Source: a virus
Length of the DNA: 45,780 bases
Virus record (IMG/VR): IMGVR_UViG_3300049457_000009
Location: 1-45,780 of that record
Direction: 5' to 3' (one strand)
The position numbers and the translations under genes were made by a program. Below are positions 33,106 to 45,511 of the stretch, in pieces; the stretch's first letter is position 1; each line of letters begins with the position of its first letter. The notes under the pieces were generated by a model, which worked only from the letters and a program-made list of their open reading frames with translations, did not search any database and had not been told where the DNA came from.

Positions 33106-35447
33106 TGCCAAAGTTAAATGCTTCATATACAGATTTCTCAGAAGGAGAGATTTCGTATAAAATGCGTGGAAGATCGGATATACCGATCTTTAAAAGTGTA
33201 GCGGAATGGTTGCAAAACTGGATCGTATATCCACAAGGACCAGTTACATTTCGTTCTGGAACTCAGTATGTACATCATACTAGGCATAATAACCCCGCAG
33301 TGCTCATTCCCTTTGTCTTTAATGATATTCAAGCTTATCTTTTAGAGTTTACAGATCAGAAGATTCGCTTCTATAAAACTACGGGGATAATTACTGAGGC
33401 AGGAGTTAACATCTCAAATATAACTAATTCAAACCCTGGTATAGTAACTGCCGCTGCCCATGGATATACAGACGGGGATGAAGTCTTTATATATAATACT
33501 CTTGGCATGGAAGAAATAGATGGTCGTTCATATATTGTAACGAATTCTACAACAAATGATTTTGAACTTTTTGATGAGTTTGGAAATCCTGTTGACACTA
33601 CCAGCTATAGTGTCTATGTATCCGGTGGACAAACTTATAGGATATATGAAATTGACTCCCCATATTTGGAAGCAGATCTCCCTTTCTTAAACTACGCCAA
33701 ATCGGCGGATACTATGTATATTGTTAATAGGAATTATGCCCCCAGAAAATTGATAATAGTAAGCGAAACAAATTGGACTCTTAATACTTTCTCAAGAATC
33801 AACGACCCTTTCAGTTCAAATAATTGGCCCGGTGCTGTAGCCTTTACTTCAGATGGCAGACTTATATATGGTGGAACAAACCCTAGTCCTAATACTGTTT
33901 GGGGAAGTGCAGGCCCTGCTACTAACGGAGGAACAAGATATGATGATTTTACCCGTCCCGCTAGTCCTACTGCTGTCAATTCTTATGTATTTACTTTGGC
34001 AGAAATACACGGCCAATCCGATTCTATTCGGTGGATTTCTAATACAGATAATTTTCTTGTTGTGGGTACTTTTGGGTCTGTGCGTTATCTATATGGTTCT
34101 GCCCTGGATCAACCGGTAACTCCCTTAAATGTCAATGCTAGATCCGTCAACTCTTTTGGAGCTGCATTTATCTCCCCAGTTCCCTTAGGTCCTCAGATGT
34201 TATATGTACAGAGAAGTGGAAGCATAATCCGATCGGTAGAATATGATTACTTAATAAATGGATATCAATCATTAGATAAAAACTTAATATCTGATCATAT
34301 ATTAAACTCGGGGATCAAGACAATTGCAAACCAAGCAGGTATCCCGGATATAATGTGGGGATGCCGTAATGACGGAACACTTGTGGGGTTAACTTATAAT
34401 GCGAAAGAAAACAAATATGGTTGGCATAGACATCGAATTGGCGGAGCGGCAGTTACGTGGGTACAGCGTCTGCCACAAGAAAATAATCAAGATATGTTAT
34501 GGATGGTTAGTAAACGTACAGATAGCGAAGGAAGAATTGTTCGGCATATAGAACATTTTGCCCCTTCTCTCCAGTGGCCGATTGATACAGCATTCTTCAC
34601 TGGTAATGTAGCAGAGGATACAGCTAAGTTTCTGAACGTTATGTATGAACAACAAAAGAACGGAGTATATTTGGATGCCTCTGCCACCTATGATGGTTCC
34701 GAACAAGGGTTTGTGGAGAACATAACAATGACCCCCGGGACCGGTGCAACAACTCCAGGAGCTACGGATGTGCCTTTTACTGCTTCTACTTCTTTCTTTA
34801 AAGCTAGTATGATCGGCAGACAACTTTGGAAATCTTACGACAATCTTGGGGATGGTGGAGGACGTGCGGTTATAACATCAGTTATATCTCCTACTGTCGC
34901 GCATTGCACAATCATCAATAACGGATATGATAATTTGGATTCGATGCTTCCGGGAAGTTGGTTTATAACTGCTTCTATAGTTCGCGGTTTAAATTATTTA
35001 GAAGGTAAGACTGTTACAATTTGTAATGATGGGGCTTTATATGGAACTGACATTGTAGTTAATGGTTCTGTTACCCTAACTAAACAGTCTTCTAAAATTA
35101 CAATTGGTCTCCCTTATACCGGCATACTTAAAACTCCTGGAGTTGATATGGGAACAAAGACAGGGCCGGGAATGACAAAGTTAAAAAGTATAGTAGAGTT
35201 CCGGCTGAAACTATTCAGCACACAAGGAATCTCTGTTGGGGCAAATCTCTATAATATGAAACCCATTGAGTTTCGACAAACAGGACAAATAACGGGGAGA
35301 CCTATACCTTTATTTACTGGTATAGAACGTGCTATACTACCCATAGATTCTTCAACCCTTGACAAACACTGTTTTATAGTACAAGATAAACCATTTCCCG
35401 CTACCATAATATCTTTTGACCCGTATGTGGAGACCTCTGAACCATGA
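33105..35447 (+). CDS. Tail tubular protein B (gp12-like nozzle)
   Basis: The 780-residue protein is the tail nozzle: it starts MPKLNASYTDFSEGEISYKMRGRSD, with the family's early G-E-x-S-x-x-x-x-GR-D and QNWIVYPQGPVTFRSGTQYV. A repeated beta structure follows, with a Gly/Asn-rich central part and a C-terminal segment that mentions TGRPIPLFTG. I chose ATG 33105 because it overlaps the previous stop (TAATG); a TTG at 33087 is rejected. Six copies would close the tail and hold the fibres. Confidence 0.92.
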   Translation: MPKLNASYTDFSEGEISYKMRGRSDIPIFKSVAEWLQNWIVYPQGPVTFRSGTQYVHHTRHNNPAVLIPFVFNDIQAYLLEFTDQKIRFYKTTGIITEAGVNISNITNSNPGIVTAAAHGYTDGDEVFIYNTLGMEEIDGRSYIVTNSTTNDFELFDEFGNPVDTTSYSVYVSGGQTYRIYEIDSPYLEADLPFLNYAKSADTMYIVNRNYAPRKLIIVSETNWTLNTFSRINDPFSSNNWPGAVAFTSDGRLIYGGTNPSPNTVWGSAGPATNGGTRYDDFTRPASPTAVNSYVFTLAEIHGQSDSIRWISNTDNFLVVGTFGSVRYLYGSALDQPVTPLNVNARSVNSFGAAFISPVPLGPQMLYVQRSGSIIRSVEYDYLINGYQSLDKNLISDHILNSGIKTIANQAGIPDIMWGCRNDGTLVGLTYNAKENKYGWHRHRIGGAAVTWVQRLPQENNQDMLWMVSKRTDSEGRIVRHIEHFAPSLQWPIDTAFFTGNVAEDTAKFLNVMYEQQKNGVYLDASATYDGSEQGFVENITMTPGTGATTPGATDVPFTASTSFFKASMIGRQLWKSYDNLGDGGGRAVITSVISPTVAHCTIINNGYDNLDSMLPGSWFITASIVRGLNYLEGKTVTICNDGALYGTDIVVNGSVTLTKQSSKITIGLPYTGILKTPGVDMGTKTGPGMTKLKSIVEFRLKLFSTQGISVGANLYNMKPIEFRQTGQITGRPIPLFTGIERAILPIDSSTLDKHCFIVQDKPFPATIISFDPYVETSEP

Positions 35448-35890
35448 GATTAGTACCTGCAAAGCCTGATCATATGGATCTCTTGGAACTACGAGATCAT
35501 GAAGCCAATACTATGGCTTGTGACCCGTTATCAGGAATAGCTGCTAAAAATATTATAGAGCAAAGTATATGTTCCACTATGCTATATGATGGAAAGATTA
35601 TATGTATTTTAGGATTTTATAATCTTTTTCCAGGAGTTATAAATGTTTGGATTTTTCCATCTATATATGCGGCCAAACACCCTATCGCTTTCTTAAGAGC
35701 TGCAAAGAAGTATACTACTGCAATTTTTAATGACTTCCCTTGTCATCGTCTTCAGTCTCTGGCTATTGCGGATAATCTTCATAGGGCTTGGATGTCTTTT
35801 CTTGGATTTAAGAAAGAAGGAATTCTTAAAAAATATACCGCCGATATGGTTGACTATGAGCAATGGGCTATAGTAAAGGAGCTATCATGA
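35444..35890 (+). CDS. gp13-like protein (GNAT-type DUF2833)
   Basis: The 148-residue protein has the acetyltransferase-like pattern of the T7 gp13/DUF2833 group: MRLVPAKPDHMDLLELRDHE, then an AMLYDGKIICILGFYN-like strand pair, and HRLQSLAIADNLHRAWMSFLGFKKEG. It is small and not known to be an active enzyme; in T7 the homologue is needed for virion assembly. It overlaps the nozzle stop and the next start (ATGA), so it is part of the ejection-gene run. Confidence 0.85.
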   Translation: MRLVPAKPDHMDLLELRDHEANTMACDPLSGIAAKNIIEQSICSTMLYDGKIICILGFYNLFPGVINVWIFPSIYAAKHPIAFLRAAKKYTTAIFNDFPCHRLQSLAIADNLHRAWMSFLGFKKEGILKKYTADMVDYEQWAIVKELS

Positions 35891-36408
35891 CTTCATTTAT
35901 GGGCGGCGGATATAATCCTGGCATGATCCCAGGTGGAACTATAGCAGGAGCGTCTCCATCTGTGACTTCAGTATCTCCGTTTGCTCAAGGGCAGAAATAC
36001 TCAGGACTCGGTATGACCGCCGCTGGCGGAGTTATGGATATCTTTGGGGGTATACAAGCTAATCAAGCATATAGCGCGGAAGCCGGGGCATTAAAAGCAC
36101 AATCAAATGAAGCGATTAAACAAGCTGAATTAGAAGCAGCTTCCAAAGCCGATCAAGTTCGACAATATGCAGCGAATCAGCAAGAAGACTATTCTTCTAG
36201 TGGAGTTACTTTGGCCGGAACCCCTGCCCAAGTAATAGCAGATACTCATCGTAAAGGGCAACAGGAAGTTGACGCTATAGCTAGAAGAGGTGCTTTTCAA
36301 GCACAGTTATTACGTACACAAGCAAATCAAGCAAAATCCGCTGGACGGAATGCTATTCTAGGAGGTTTATTTAAAGCTGGTACTTCAGTAGCAAGTTACT
36401 TTCTTTAG
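35887..36408 (+). CDS. Ejection (internal virion) protein, gp14-like
   Basis: I place the start at ATG 35887 (AAGGAG upstream and ATGA overlap); the frame continues upstream to 35863. The 173-residue protein has a Gly-rich N-terminus, one hydrophobic segment (LGMTAAGGVMDIFGGI) and a long Ala/Gln-rich helix (ALKAQSNEAIKQAELEAAS...), then a helical C-terminus ending SVASYFL. This resembles T7-type gp14, which forms part of the pore across the outer membrane. Confidence 0.82.
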   Translation: MTSFMGGGYNPGMIPGGTIAGASPSVTSVSPFAQGQKYSGLGMTAAGGVMDIFGGIQANQAYSAEAGALKAQSNEAIKQAELEAASKADQVRQYAANQQEDYSSSGVTLAGTPAQVIADTHRKGQQEVDAIARRGAFQAQLLRTQANQAKSAGRNAILGGLFKAGTSVASYFL

Positions 36409-36418
36409 GAGACAGTGC

Positions 36419-36667
36419 ATGAAATTAGTAAAAATTGATTCAAATACGAATGTTATAAAACAAGAATTAATTGATTATCTATTGGAAGCTATAGAAGATT
36501 TAAAAATAGGTAAGATTGATGAATTTATTATGGGACGTGTAGATTCTAAAGGAACGGTAACAACTCATCAATTTGGAGCTTCCGCAGATTTTCGAGCCTC
36601 TTTATTAAAAAGGATCGGGCTATTAGAAGTTATAAAATTAGATTTGATGGATGATTATAATGGCTAA
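36419..36667 (+). CDS. Small hypothetical protein between ejection genes (82 residues)
   Basis: Starts 10 bases after the previous stop with AGGAG nearby. The product is mostly helical with a beta turn (MGRVDSKGTVTTHQFGASADFRASLLKRIGLLEVIKLDLMDD). I recognise no family. It overlaps the next gene by eight bases. Several phages place a small accessory protein here; role unknown. Confidence 0.65.
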   Translation: MKLVKIDSNTNVIKQELIDYLLEAIEDLKIGKIDEFIMGRVDSKGTVTTHQFGASADFRASLLKRIGLLEVIKLDLMDDYNG

Positions 36668-38405
36668 AATTACACCATATCAACAAGGACAACTAGCCTC
36701 TTCTGTAGTAGGAACACCGGGAGTTAATCTTGGTGCCTCTAATTTGTTAGAAGGTATCGGGCATGAGTTAGGCCAAATAGGTGCCGCGCAACATCAACAG
36801 TATCTAACGGACTTGCGTCAAAAACAAGCTGAACAAAGAACGCTTCAGAATCATATGAATGATATGGCGCGAAAAACTCAAGTAATTAATATCGCTTCCG
36901 GGGCCCAAGTAGAACAGCAGCAGACTATGAATGATCTTCAAATGAAATATAGAAATGATCCGGGTCAAGCTATACAAGAATATTCTGTAATGTCAGAAAA
37001 GAAAATGCAGGCAACTTTACAACAAGTTACAGATCCAGAAACTAATCAGATGCTACAAGAGAAATTAATGCAACAACACGCTTCCAATCTAGAAAAACTC
37101 GGGAACTGGCAACGGGAACGACAAGTTCCTATAGCTGAACAAAATTTGAAAGATTCGGCGGGAAGTTTGTCCGTAACTACAGGCCAAATGTCGGCACAAT
37201 CTCCTCAAGATATAAAGAATACTATTAATCAGTATGCAACAAATACTCACGATCAATATGAATTCTATCACCCAAAAGGATTATCAGGACAATTTGAAGC
37301 TAGTAGCGATGCGGTCAAAGAATATTTAGAAGCAACGGCGGCTGGAGGAGATCCAGTTCTCCTAGAGAAACGTATTAAAGAGTTTGCTGACGGAAAATAC
37401 ATATCTCCATCCATGTTGCAATCTGTCGCAGTTCAACAGCGAGGTATCGCAGCTCAAGTTAGATTGGCTCAAAATACTGAACAAACTAAAACTCAGAATT
37501 CTACTTATCTTGATACGGTTCAACAACTACTAGCGGCGGGTAATGGCGATATGAAGGCTATTAATCCCGCGGTTGCTCAGACTATTCTGAATAAGGCCGC
37601 CCCTAACTTAACAACCGCTCATAATGTGGCCATACAAGAAATGATCTCTAGGAATGCGGTAGAGCAGAGACAGACAGAAGCTTCTGAGAAAGCTTTAGAA
37701 GAAGCTTTGAATGCATCACCAACCGGGAAGATAGAACAAACTCCAACAAGTACAATTTCAAATATATTAAAGAATAAGGATCTTTCTTCTGAGGATCGTA
37801 AGAAATATACAAATCTTTTAACAGGGAATGCTGCCGCTATAAAATCTTTAAATGTAGATAAAGCGGTTTCAGAAGCAGTAGGGCAAGCTGCCTCAGGTTT
37901 AGATAAATTATCTGCTAGTATACATGAAGATTTGTTAGGATTAGGAAAAATACATGATCCTCAAAAACACGCTGCAGCTTTAGCAAAATTTGAATTAAGT
38001 ATTCAACGTTACCAAGCAGCTTACGTGACATTACATTCTTCCAAGGACAGTATTAAAGATCAGAATGTTAAAGCATTGGTAGATCTCCATGCGAGAAATG
38101 CAGATGGCGAGTTTGGCCGTATAGTAAATATTCTAAAGAATGAACCGAATGCTATAGAAGCTAAAAAGCAATCTGATTCTTTATATAATAAAGTGATTCC
38201 AAAAACAATTTATGCTGATCCTAGACAACAACAATATTATAATTATCTACATAAACAGTTATTTTATGATCGAATAACTACTTTAGGTCTTTCCCCACAA
38301 ACAATGGGCCAAATTGCAGCAGACCCAAAACGAGTTCAAGCTTTACAGAATATGCTATCTAAATTAACTACATCCTGGATGTATCAACGAGGTTTAACTC
38401 ACTAA
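36660..38405 (+). CDS. Ejection (internal virion) protein, gp15-like
   Basis: The 581-residue protein starts MAKITPYQQGQLASSVVGTPGVN, typical of the podovirus gp15 group. The rest is a Gln/Ala-rich helical protein with long coiled-coil stretches (KQAEQRTLQNHMNDMARK; QVTDPETNQMLQEKLMQQH). I prefer ATG 36660 over 36651 because this N-terminus is conserved. With gp14- and gp16-like proteins it should form the DNA ejection tube. Its stop overlaps the next ATG (TAATG). Confidence 0.85.
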   Translation: MAKITPYQQGQLASSVVGTPGVNLGASNLLEGIGHELGQIGAAQHQQYLTDLRQKQAEQRTLQNHMNDMARKTQVINIASGAQVEQQQTMNDLQMKYRNDPGQAIQEYSVMSEKKMQATLQQVTDPETNQMLQEKLMQQHASNLEKLGNWQRERQVPIAEQNLKDSAGSLSVTTGQMSAQSPQDIKNTINQYATNTHDQYEFYHPKGLSGQFEASSDAVKEYLEATAAGGDPVLLEKRIKEFADGKYISPSMLQSVAVQQRGIAAQVRLAQNTEQTKTQNSTYLDTVQQLLAAGNGDMKAINPAVAQTILNKAAPNLTTAHNVAIQEMISRNAVEQRQTEASEKALEEALNASPTGKIEQTPTSTISNILKNKDLSSEDRKKYTNLLTGNAAAIKSLNVDKAVSEAVGQAASGLDKLSASIHEDLLGLGKIHDPQKHAAALAKFELSIQRYQAAYVTLHSSKDSIKDQNVKALVDLHARNADGEFGRIVNILKNEPNAIEAKKQSDSLYNKVIPKTIYADPRQQQYYNYLHKQLFYDRITTLGLSPQTMGQIAADPKRVQALQNMLSKLTTSWMYQRGLTH

Positions 38406-41400
38406 TGCCAGATACAGAATCGACTGATGAACAAGTGTTATTAGGCGCTAAAGCCCCAAAATCTCCTGCGGTTCCTCAATTGGACACAACTTCAATATTA
38501 AATCCTATCGCTCAAGTCGCCAAAGATTTATCTATTGGGGAACAGGAAGTTCAAAATAACCAGCATAATGTTTGGCTGATGTCTCAAAACATGGATGACA
38601 GCCAAAGAATGAATTCAATCAAAGCAGGAATAACGAAAATCCAAGGTGGGACAACTCAAGCAGATCAAGAAGCCCAACCTTGGTATCAGGCATTATTTCA
38701 TAACGTAGTTCAATCAGCACCTTCTCTAGGAGATATGGGAGCACAAGGTGTAGCGGGTGGGACTATTGGTGCTGGGGCAGGCGCAACTATTGGCTCTGTT
38801 GTTCCAGGTATAGGAACTGCAATCGGCGCTGGAGCGGGTTGGGGGTGGGGGTTTTCTACAGGTATGTTTAAATCGGGTTGGGAGCAATCCGCTGGTGAAA
38901 TGTATGGGTCTCTTCGCGAAGCGGGAGTTGATCATGATACCTCCAAGAATATCTCTTATGCAGTTGGTGCGGTAAATGGGGCATTAAATACTATAGGAGG
39001 GAAAATACTAACATCAATCGCCGGTAAAGCTGTAACTCAGACAGAGAAAAGATTAATAATAAAAGCCGCTACTTCTACCTTTGTAGAACAATTAGAGAAA
39101 AATATGCTAGGTAGAATGGCTATGAATGTAACTATTGGAACTCTAGAGCAAACAGCAATCGGAACTGGTACTTCTATTATGGAAGAGGCCGGCAAAGTTG
39201 TAGCCGGAATATTACAAAAACAGAATCCAGAAGCATTTACAGATTTCGGTTCTTCTATGAAACATATCCGGGAAGCTTTTACTAGTTCACTTATGGCAGG
39301 GCCAGTATTGGCTACAGGTGCTCATGTTGCAGGACAAGCTATAGGAAATGTAACAGGAAAAACTAAATTGGCGCTAGACCGAACTCAACTTAATAAAATT
39401 AAAAACATATCTCCACATGAAATATTAAAGCAAGTTCAAGGTCACTTGGAAGATATGCCGAATCCTTGGGAAACTGGGGAAACTTCAGTAGCTCATGATG
39501 AAGCGGGACAAGTATATATTAGAACTGGAACTACTAAAACAGGTCAATTGCAATTGACAGACATAATTGAAAATCCTCAATCTAAAATTCAAAAAGAGTT
39601 ACAGGTTATATATCCAGAAGAAAAGACTTTAACCCCAGAAGAAATAGCAGAAGGAAAACAACTTCGTCTGGCCCTACAGACTGAAAGAAATCTTAACCCC
39701 ACTGAAGTAAAAGGGCGGTTGAATCAGATAGCTTCTGATATTAAAACATTGAAAAAAGAAGAGCGCCGGTTAGAAGCAGAGATTACTATTAAAGAAGGAA
39801 CTGGTCAATCTTCACAAAAATTAATTGATAAGTGGCGTAATGTCACACATGCCATTGACGCTTTGGAATCAAAACGAGATTTCATAGAAAAAGGATTAGG
39901 AACTAATATAACAGAAAATGCAGAGAACGTAAAGTTAAAAATGAATACTTTAAATAAGGTATTCGATAACCTTACCGCAACCGCCGAACGTTTGCAAAGA
40001 ACAAAAGAACAATTGGCTCAAACTTATGAGATAGGATTCAAAAGAGGAAAATATGAAACTGAAAGAGGGATTAGAAAAATTCAAGCAGAATTAGTACATA
40101 TTGTTAATGCATCTACAGAAGACCCCAAAATACGGGCAACTGTGAAACAATATATAAATAAAGTAACTAATCCTGCCCAAGCATTAAAAGCTATCGCCTC
40201 CATTAAAGAAAATATAATAAAACAGGAATCTGCAAAAGCAGCACAGTTAAATGAAGTTGACCGGTTAAAAACTTTTAATGCGGTAGTAAAATTGGCTCAG
40301 AATAATAGGGTCACATTACAAAGCGGATATCCAGTAACACAACTTCCTCAAGAGATTGTAACAAAACTTCAAGTTCTAAAAGGGTTTCTGAAAGATAAAA
40401 AGAGTCTGGATGCATTTTTAGAACAAACTGCTTTAGAACATGGTAATAAATCGGTTAGTGAATTACCAGAAGATGTAGCATTTAAAGCTCAGTTAGCGAC
40501 TATGGCTGATGCTTTACATAATGGGGATGCTTTAACTAGGAATGTTACGGCGGCTAATATAGCTCAATGGGTTTATGATGGGGAAAAAATAATAACAGCT
40601 AAAAAAGCAGAACTACAATTGAAAAAAGATACGGCAATAACTACAGCTAAAAATAGCCTTGGCTACCAGAAAGGCCAAATAAAATATCTGACAAGTCAAA
40701 TAGATCAAATTCGGCATAGTATTAATGATATAGGGGCTCAGGGATTTACTTGGAATACTCTTTTAGATTTGATTACACCAAAAGATAAAAATCATCAATT
40801 ATCTAAAATATTAGATGAATCTGAATCCAGACACAATTATTTGGCCTCAGTAAAAACGACTAATCTTAATATGGTTAAAGGTATCGAAGGTTATATGAAG
40901 AATAACGGTTATGAAGGGAACCTTATACAGAAAGTTTGGAATGATAATAATGTAGAAGTCCGAATTACATCTGAGGATAAAAATGGAAACCTTTTTACAT
41001 TAGAACCGATGACCCGTGGCCAAATGATTGATGTAGCTTTGAAAGCAAAAGATCCTTCTCTTCATAAAGCTTTAAGAGAAGGTAATGGATTTACTCTACC
41101 GGGGGATACAGAGCCGGGAACCTCGACGTTAGAGCGGATAAACGAAGCGCTTACTAAAGATGATCAAGCACAAATAGAAGCTACTTTGGCATTCTATAAA
41201 GATTATCATGGAAGTGTAAATGAAGTTTATAAAAATAAATATGGTGCTGATCTCCCTATGAGAGATAACTATAGTCCTGTTACGCGAAAAGGTTATAAAG
41301 TAGATGCACCGTATTCCCAACAAGGGTTACAGTTCTCAAACTTACTTCCAGGATCAGCTAATACCCGGATGGATAGTAAACTTCCGATTCAGTTTCATAA

Positions 41401-42988
41401 TCCTATGGAAGATACTGTTTCCCACATTAGACAATGGGAGTATTTTAAGAACTATACTGACCTATTAGATAGGGTGGGTCATACATTGACTGATTCAGAT
41501 ATTAGAACACATATTCGAGATAACTTTGGAGCCGGAACTTTAAAAGTGTTAGATGATTTTCATAAACGGTTTATTCAGAATAGCCCCGTCCCTTCAGCCC
41601 CTGGCAATAGTTGGTGGTCGGCTATGAGAAGTGATTTTTCTAATGCTGTAATGGGTTTTAGGGCCAATCAATTCTTTACTATCCTTCCTCACGGCCTAAA
41701 TACTTGGGCAAATTATTCAGCTACAGATATACTTCATGGCATAAAAGAAACTGTGCTGCATCCTCTTGAAACTGATAAAGTTTTGAAACAATCCCCCATA
41801 TTTGAAGCCCGTACTAGAGAAGGGACAAACTTTGAACTTGAATCCGCAATGCATCATTCAGGTTTGTTTGGTAATACAATCGGGAAGATATTTGGCATTG
41901 AGCCCACGTTAGAAGATCAAAGAGTGAATAGCACTATCAAACGGTTTATATATGCAGCACATATTGGGGCTGATGTCGGTATACAAAGAATATTTGGGGC
42001 ACCGATCTATCATGCCGAGCTAAAGAATGGAGCTACCCCACATCAAGCTTTGATAGCGGCTGAAAGAGCTATCGAGCAAACTCAACCGGGGCATTCAGTT
42101 AGTCAAACTCCATTCATCCAAACTAACCCCATCGCCCATACTATGTTGGCTCAATATACTCAGCACCCTTCCCAAGTTCTGGGAAAGTCATTAGTTGCAG
42201 TTCGAGATTGGCAACATAATATGAATGATCCTAAAGCCTGGATGAAACTAGGTGGGGCGCTAGGCGCATTATGGGCTATACCTGGAGCATTAACAGCTAC
42301 AGCTAGGGTGGCCCCCCTTCTTATAAATAATCCAAATCAAGATGAAGATACCTTAAAAGAAGCTGGATATCAAATTGCAGGCGGCGCAATTATGGGGCCT
42401 TTGGAAAGTGAACCTATTATTGGTGATATAGTACAAGGGATATGGTTTCATTCAGCTAAACATTTAATCGGAGTCGATGAATCAAAAATGGGGGAACTAC
42501 ATCCAAGTACATTTGTATCGGAGATATATAACAACACAACTACGGCTTTGAAACGCTGGGCAAAATTAGGAGAACCTCAGGATCCTACAAAGTTAGAAGA
42601 TGTTGAAAAGGAAGAGGATTCCAAGATCAAAGCTGAACTATCCACAACCAAAGCAGCGTCTATGGCTTTAGGTATTCCGAATCAATTAACTTCGGGGCCA
42701 ATAACAGCGGCTCGACAGGCGGAAAAGGGAGATATTCTTGGGGCGGGTTTCGCTTTAGGTGGATGGTCACCTGGTATGTTGGCAAAACGTATCCCACCAT
42801 CAATGGAAGAATCATTACGACTAGAAGAGAAAAGAATAGAAGATTCTATTAAAGGTGGTAAGGATGAATCAGTTTATGATACAATGAAAACATATCTTCA
42901 AAGTTTGTTTCATGGGCAGGAGCCTCCAAAACCTGATACTGAAACAAGCCCTGCGGTTAAGGCTTTTATGGAGGAATCCAGCAAATGA
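38405..42988 (+). CDS. Large ejection protein, gp16-like (1527 residues)
   Basis: The largest gene here. The N-terminal 200 residues have two Gly/Ala-rich hydrophobic segments (GAQGVAGGTIGAGAGATIGS and onwards to about 155) that can insert in membranes. The middle (about 420-760) is a long coiled coil. The rest is helical with a hydrophobic stretch near 1300 (ALGALWAIPGALTATARVAPLL). It is of the size of T7 gp16 but has no N-terminal lysozyme-like domain, and no catalytic motif was seen. It likely crosses the periplasm during DNA entry. Confidence 0.85.
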   Translation: MPDTESTDEQVLLGAKAPKSPAVPQLDTTSILNPIAQVAKDLSIGEQEVQNNQHNVWLMSQNMDDSQRMNSIKAGITKIQGGTTQADQEAQPWYQALFHNVVQSAPSLGDMGAQGVAGGTIGAGAGATIGSVVPGIGTAIGAGAGWGWGFSTGMFKSGWEQSAGEMYGSLREAGVDHDTSKNISYAVGAVNGALNTIGGKILTSIAGKAVTQTEKRLIIKAATSTFVEQLEKNMLGRMAMNVTIGTLEQTAIGTGTSIMEEAGKVVAGILQKQNPEAFTDFGSSMKHIREAFTSSLMAGPVLATGAHVAGQAIGNVTGKTKLALDRTQLNKIKNISPHEILKQVQGHLEDMPNPWETGETSVAHDEAGQVYIRTGTTKTGQLQLTDIIENPQSKIQKELQVIYPEEKTLTPEEIAEGKQLRLALQTERNLNPTEVKGRLNQIASDIKTLKKEERRLEAEITIKEGTGQSSQKLIDKWRNVTHAIDALESKRDFIEKGLGTNITENAENVKLKMNTLNKVFDNLTATAERLQRTKEQLAQTYEIGFKRGKYETERGIRKIQAELVHIVNASTEDPKIRATVKQYINKVTNPAQALKAIASIKENIIKQESAKAAQLNEVDRLKTFNAVVKLAQNNRVTLQSGYPVTQLPQEIVTKLQVLKGFLKDKKSLDAFLEQTALEHGNKSVSELPEDVAFKAQLATMADALHNGDALTRNVTAANIAQWVYDGEKIITAKKAELQLKKDTAITTAKNSLGYQKGQIKYLTSQIDQIRHSINDIGAQGFTWNTLLDLITPKDKNHQLSKILDESESRHNYLASVKTTNLNMVKGIEGYMKNNGYEGNLIQKVWNDNNVEVRITSEDKNGNLFTLEPMTRGQMIDVALKAKDPSLHKALREGNGFTLPGDTEPGTSTLERINEALTKDDQAQIEATLAFYKDYHGSVNEVYKNKYGADLPMRDNYSPVTRKGYKVDAPYSQQGLQFSNLLPGSANTRMDSKLPIQFHNPMEDTVSHIRQWEYFKNYTDLLDRVGHTLTDSDIRTHIRDNFGAGTLKVLDDFHKRFIQNSPVPSAPGNSWWSAMRSDFSNAVMGFRANQFFTILPHGLNTWANYSATDILHGIKETVLHPLETDKVLKQSPIFEARTREGTNFELESAMHHSGLFGNTIGKIFGIEPTLEDQRVNSTIKRFIYAAHIGADVGIQRIFGAPIYHAELKNGATPHQALIAAERAIEQTQPGHSVSQTPFIQTNPIAHTMLAQYTQHPSQVLGKSLVAVRDWQHNMNDPKAWMKLGGALGALWAIPGALTATARVAPLLINNPNQDEDTLKEAGYQIAGGAIMGPLESEPIIGDIVQGIWFHSAKHLIGVDESKMGELHPSTFVSEIYNNTTTALKRWAKLGEPQDPTKLEDVEKEEDSKIKAELSTTKAASMALGIPNQLTSGPITAARQAEKGDILGAGFALGGWSPGMLAKRIPPSMEESLRLEEKRIEDSIKGGKDESVYDTMKTYLQSLFHGQEPPKPDTETSPAVKAFMEESSK

Positions 42989-43172
42989 GTGGTATTCAAG
43001 GTCCAACCCCTCAACCTCAAAAGATAATAGAGAAAAAAGGGAAAGCCAAGCAAATGGTTTCCCGTGACGATCTCATAAAAGCCATTCAACAAATGCAATT
43101 ACCGGAACATAAACAAGAATCCCAGCAAGTTTATCCCCCATCAAATATAACGCAAGTATGGGGAACTAACGG

Positions 43173-43176
<4 letters not shown>
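42985..43176 (+). CDS. Small protein between ejection and fibre genes (63 residues)
   Basis: The ATG overlaps the stop of the large ejection gene (ATGA), and its own stop overlaps the fibre start (ATGA). The sequence is Gln/Pro/Lys-rich with a short helix (SRDDLIKAIQQMQL). Tight coupling to both neighbours supports it as a gene. Function unknown. Confidence 0.6.
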
Positions 43177-45300
<2,124 letters not shown>

Positions 45301-45304
45301 ATAA

Positions 45305-45507
45305 ATGTCTTTGAACTTACAGCCCAAGCTAACATACGGATTAATCGGTGGTTTTATATTAGCAGCTCTGGAGCTTGGGCTGTTTGTAACCAAAGGTGAT
45401 CTTTATCAAAACTTTGTACCTCGGTCGGAGATGACTGCAAAACTTGATTCGATAGATCGCAAGATTGATAGAATAGTAGAATTTATGCTTAATGAAAATT
45501 CAAAAAA

Positions 45508-45511
<4 letters not shown>
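45305..45511 (+). CDS. Small membrane protein in the fibre cassette (68 residues)
   Basis: A predicted transmembrane helix covers about residues 10-29 ([20 protein letters not shown]), with a charged C-terminal half that looks like a coiled coil ([22 protein letters not shown]). The start lies four bases after the stop of the upstream collagen-like gene. Its stop overlaps the split fibre gene (ATGA). A single-span membrane protein among virion fibres is unexpected; holin is the best-known candidate role, but no spanin or endolysin lies beside it. Confidence 0.7.
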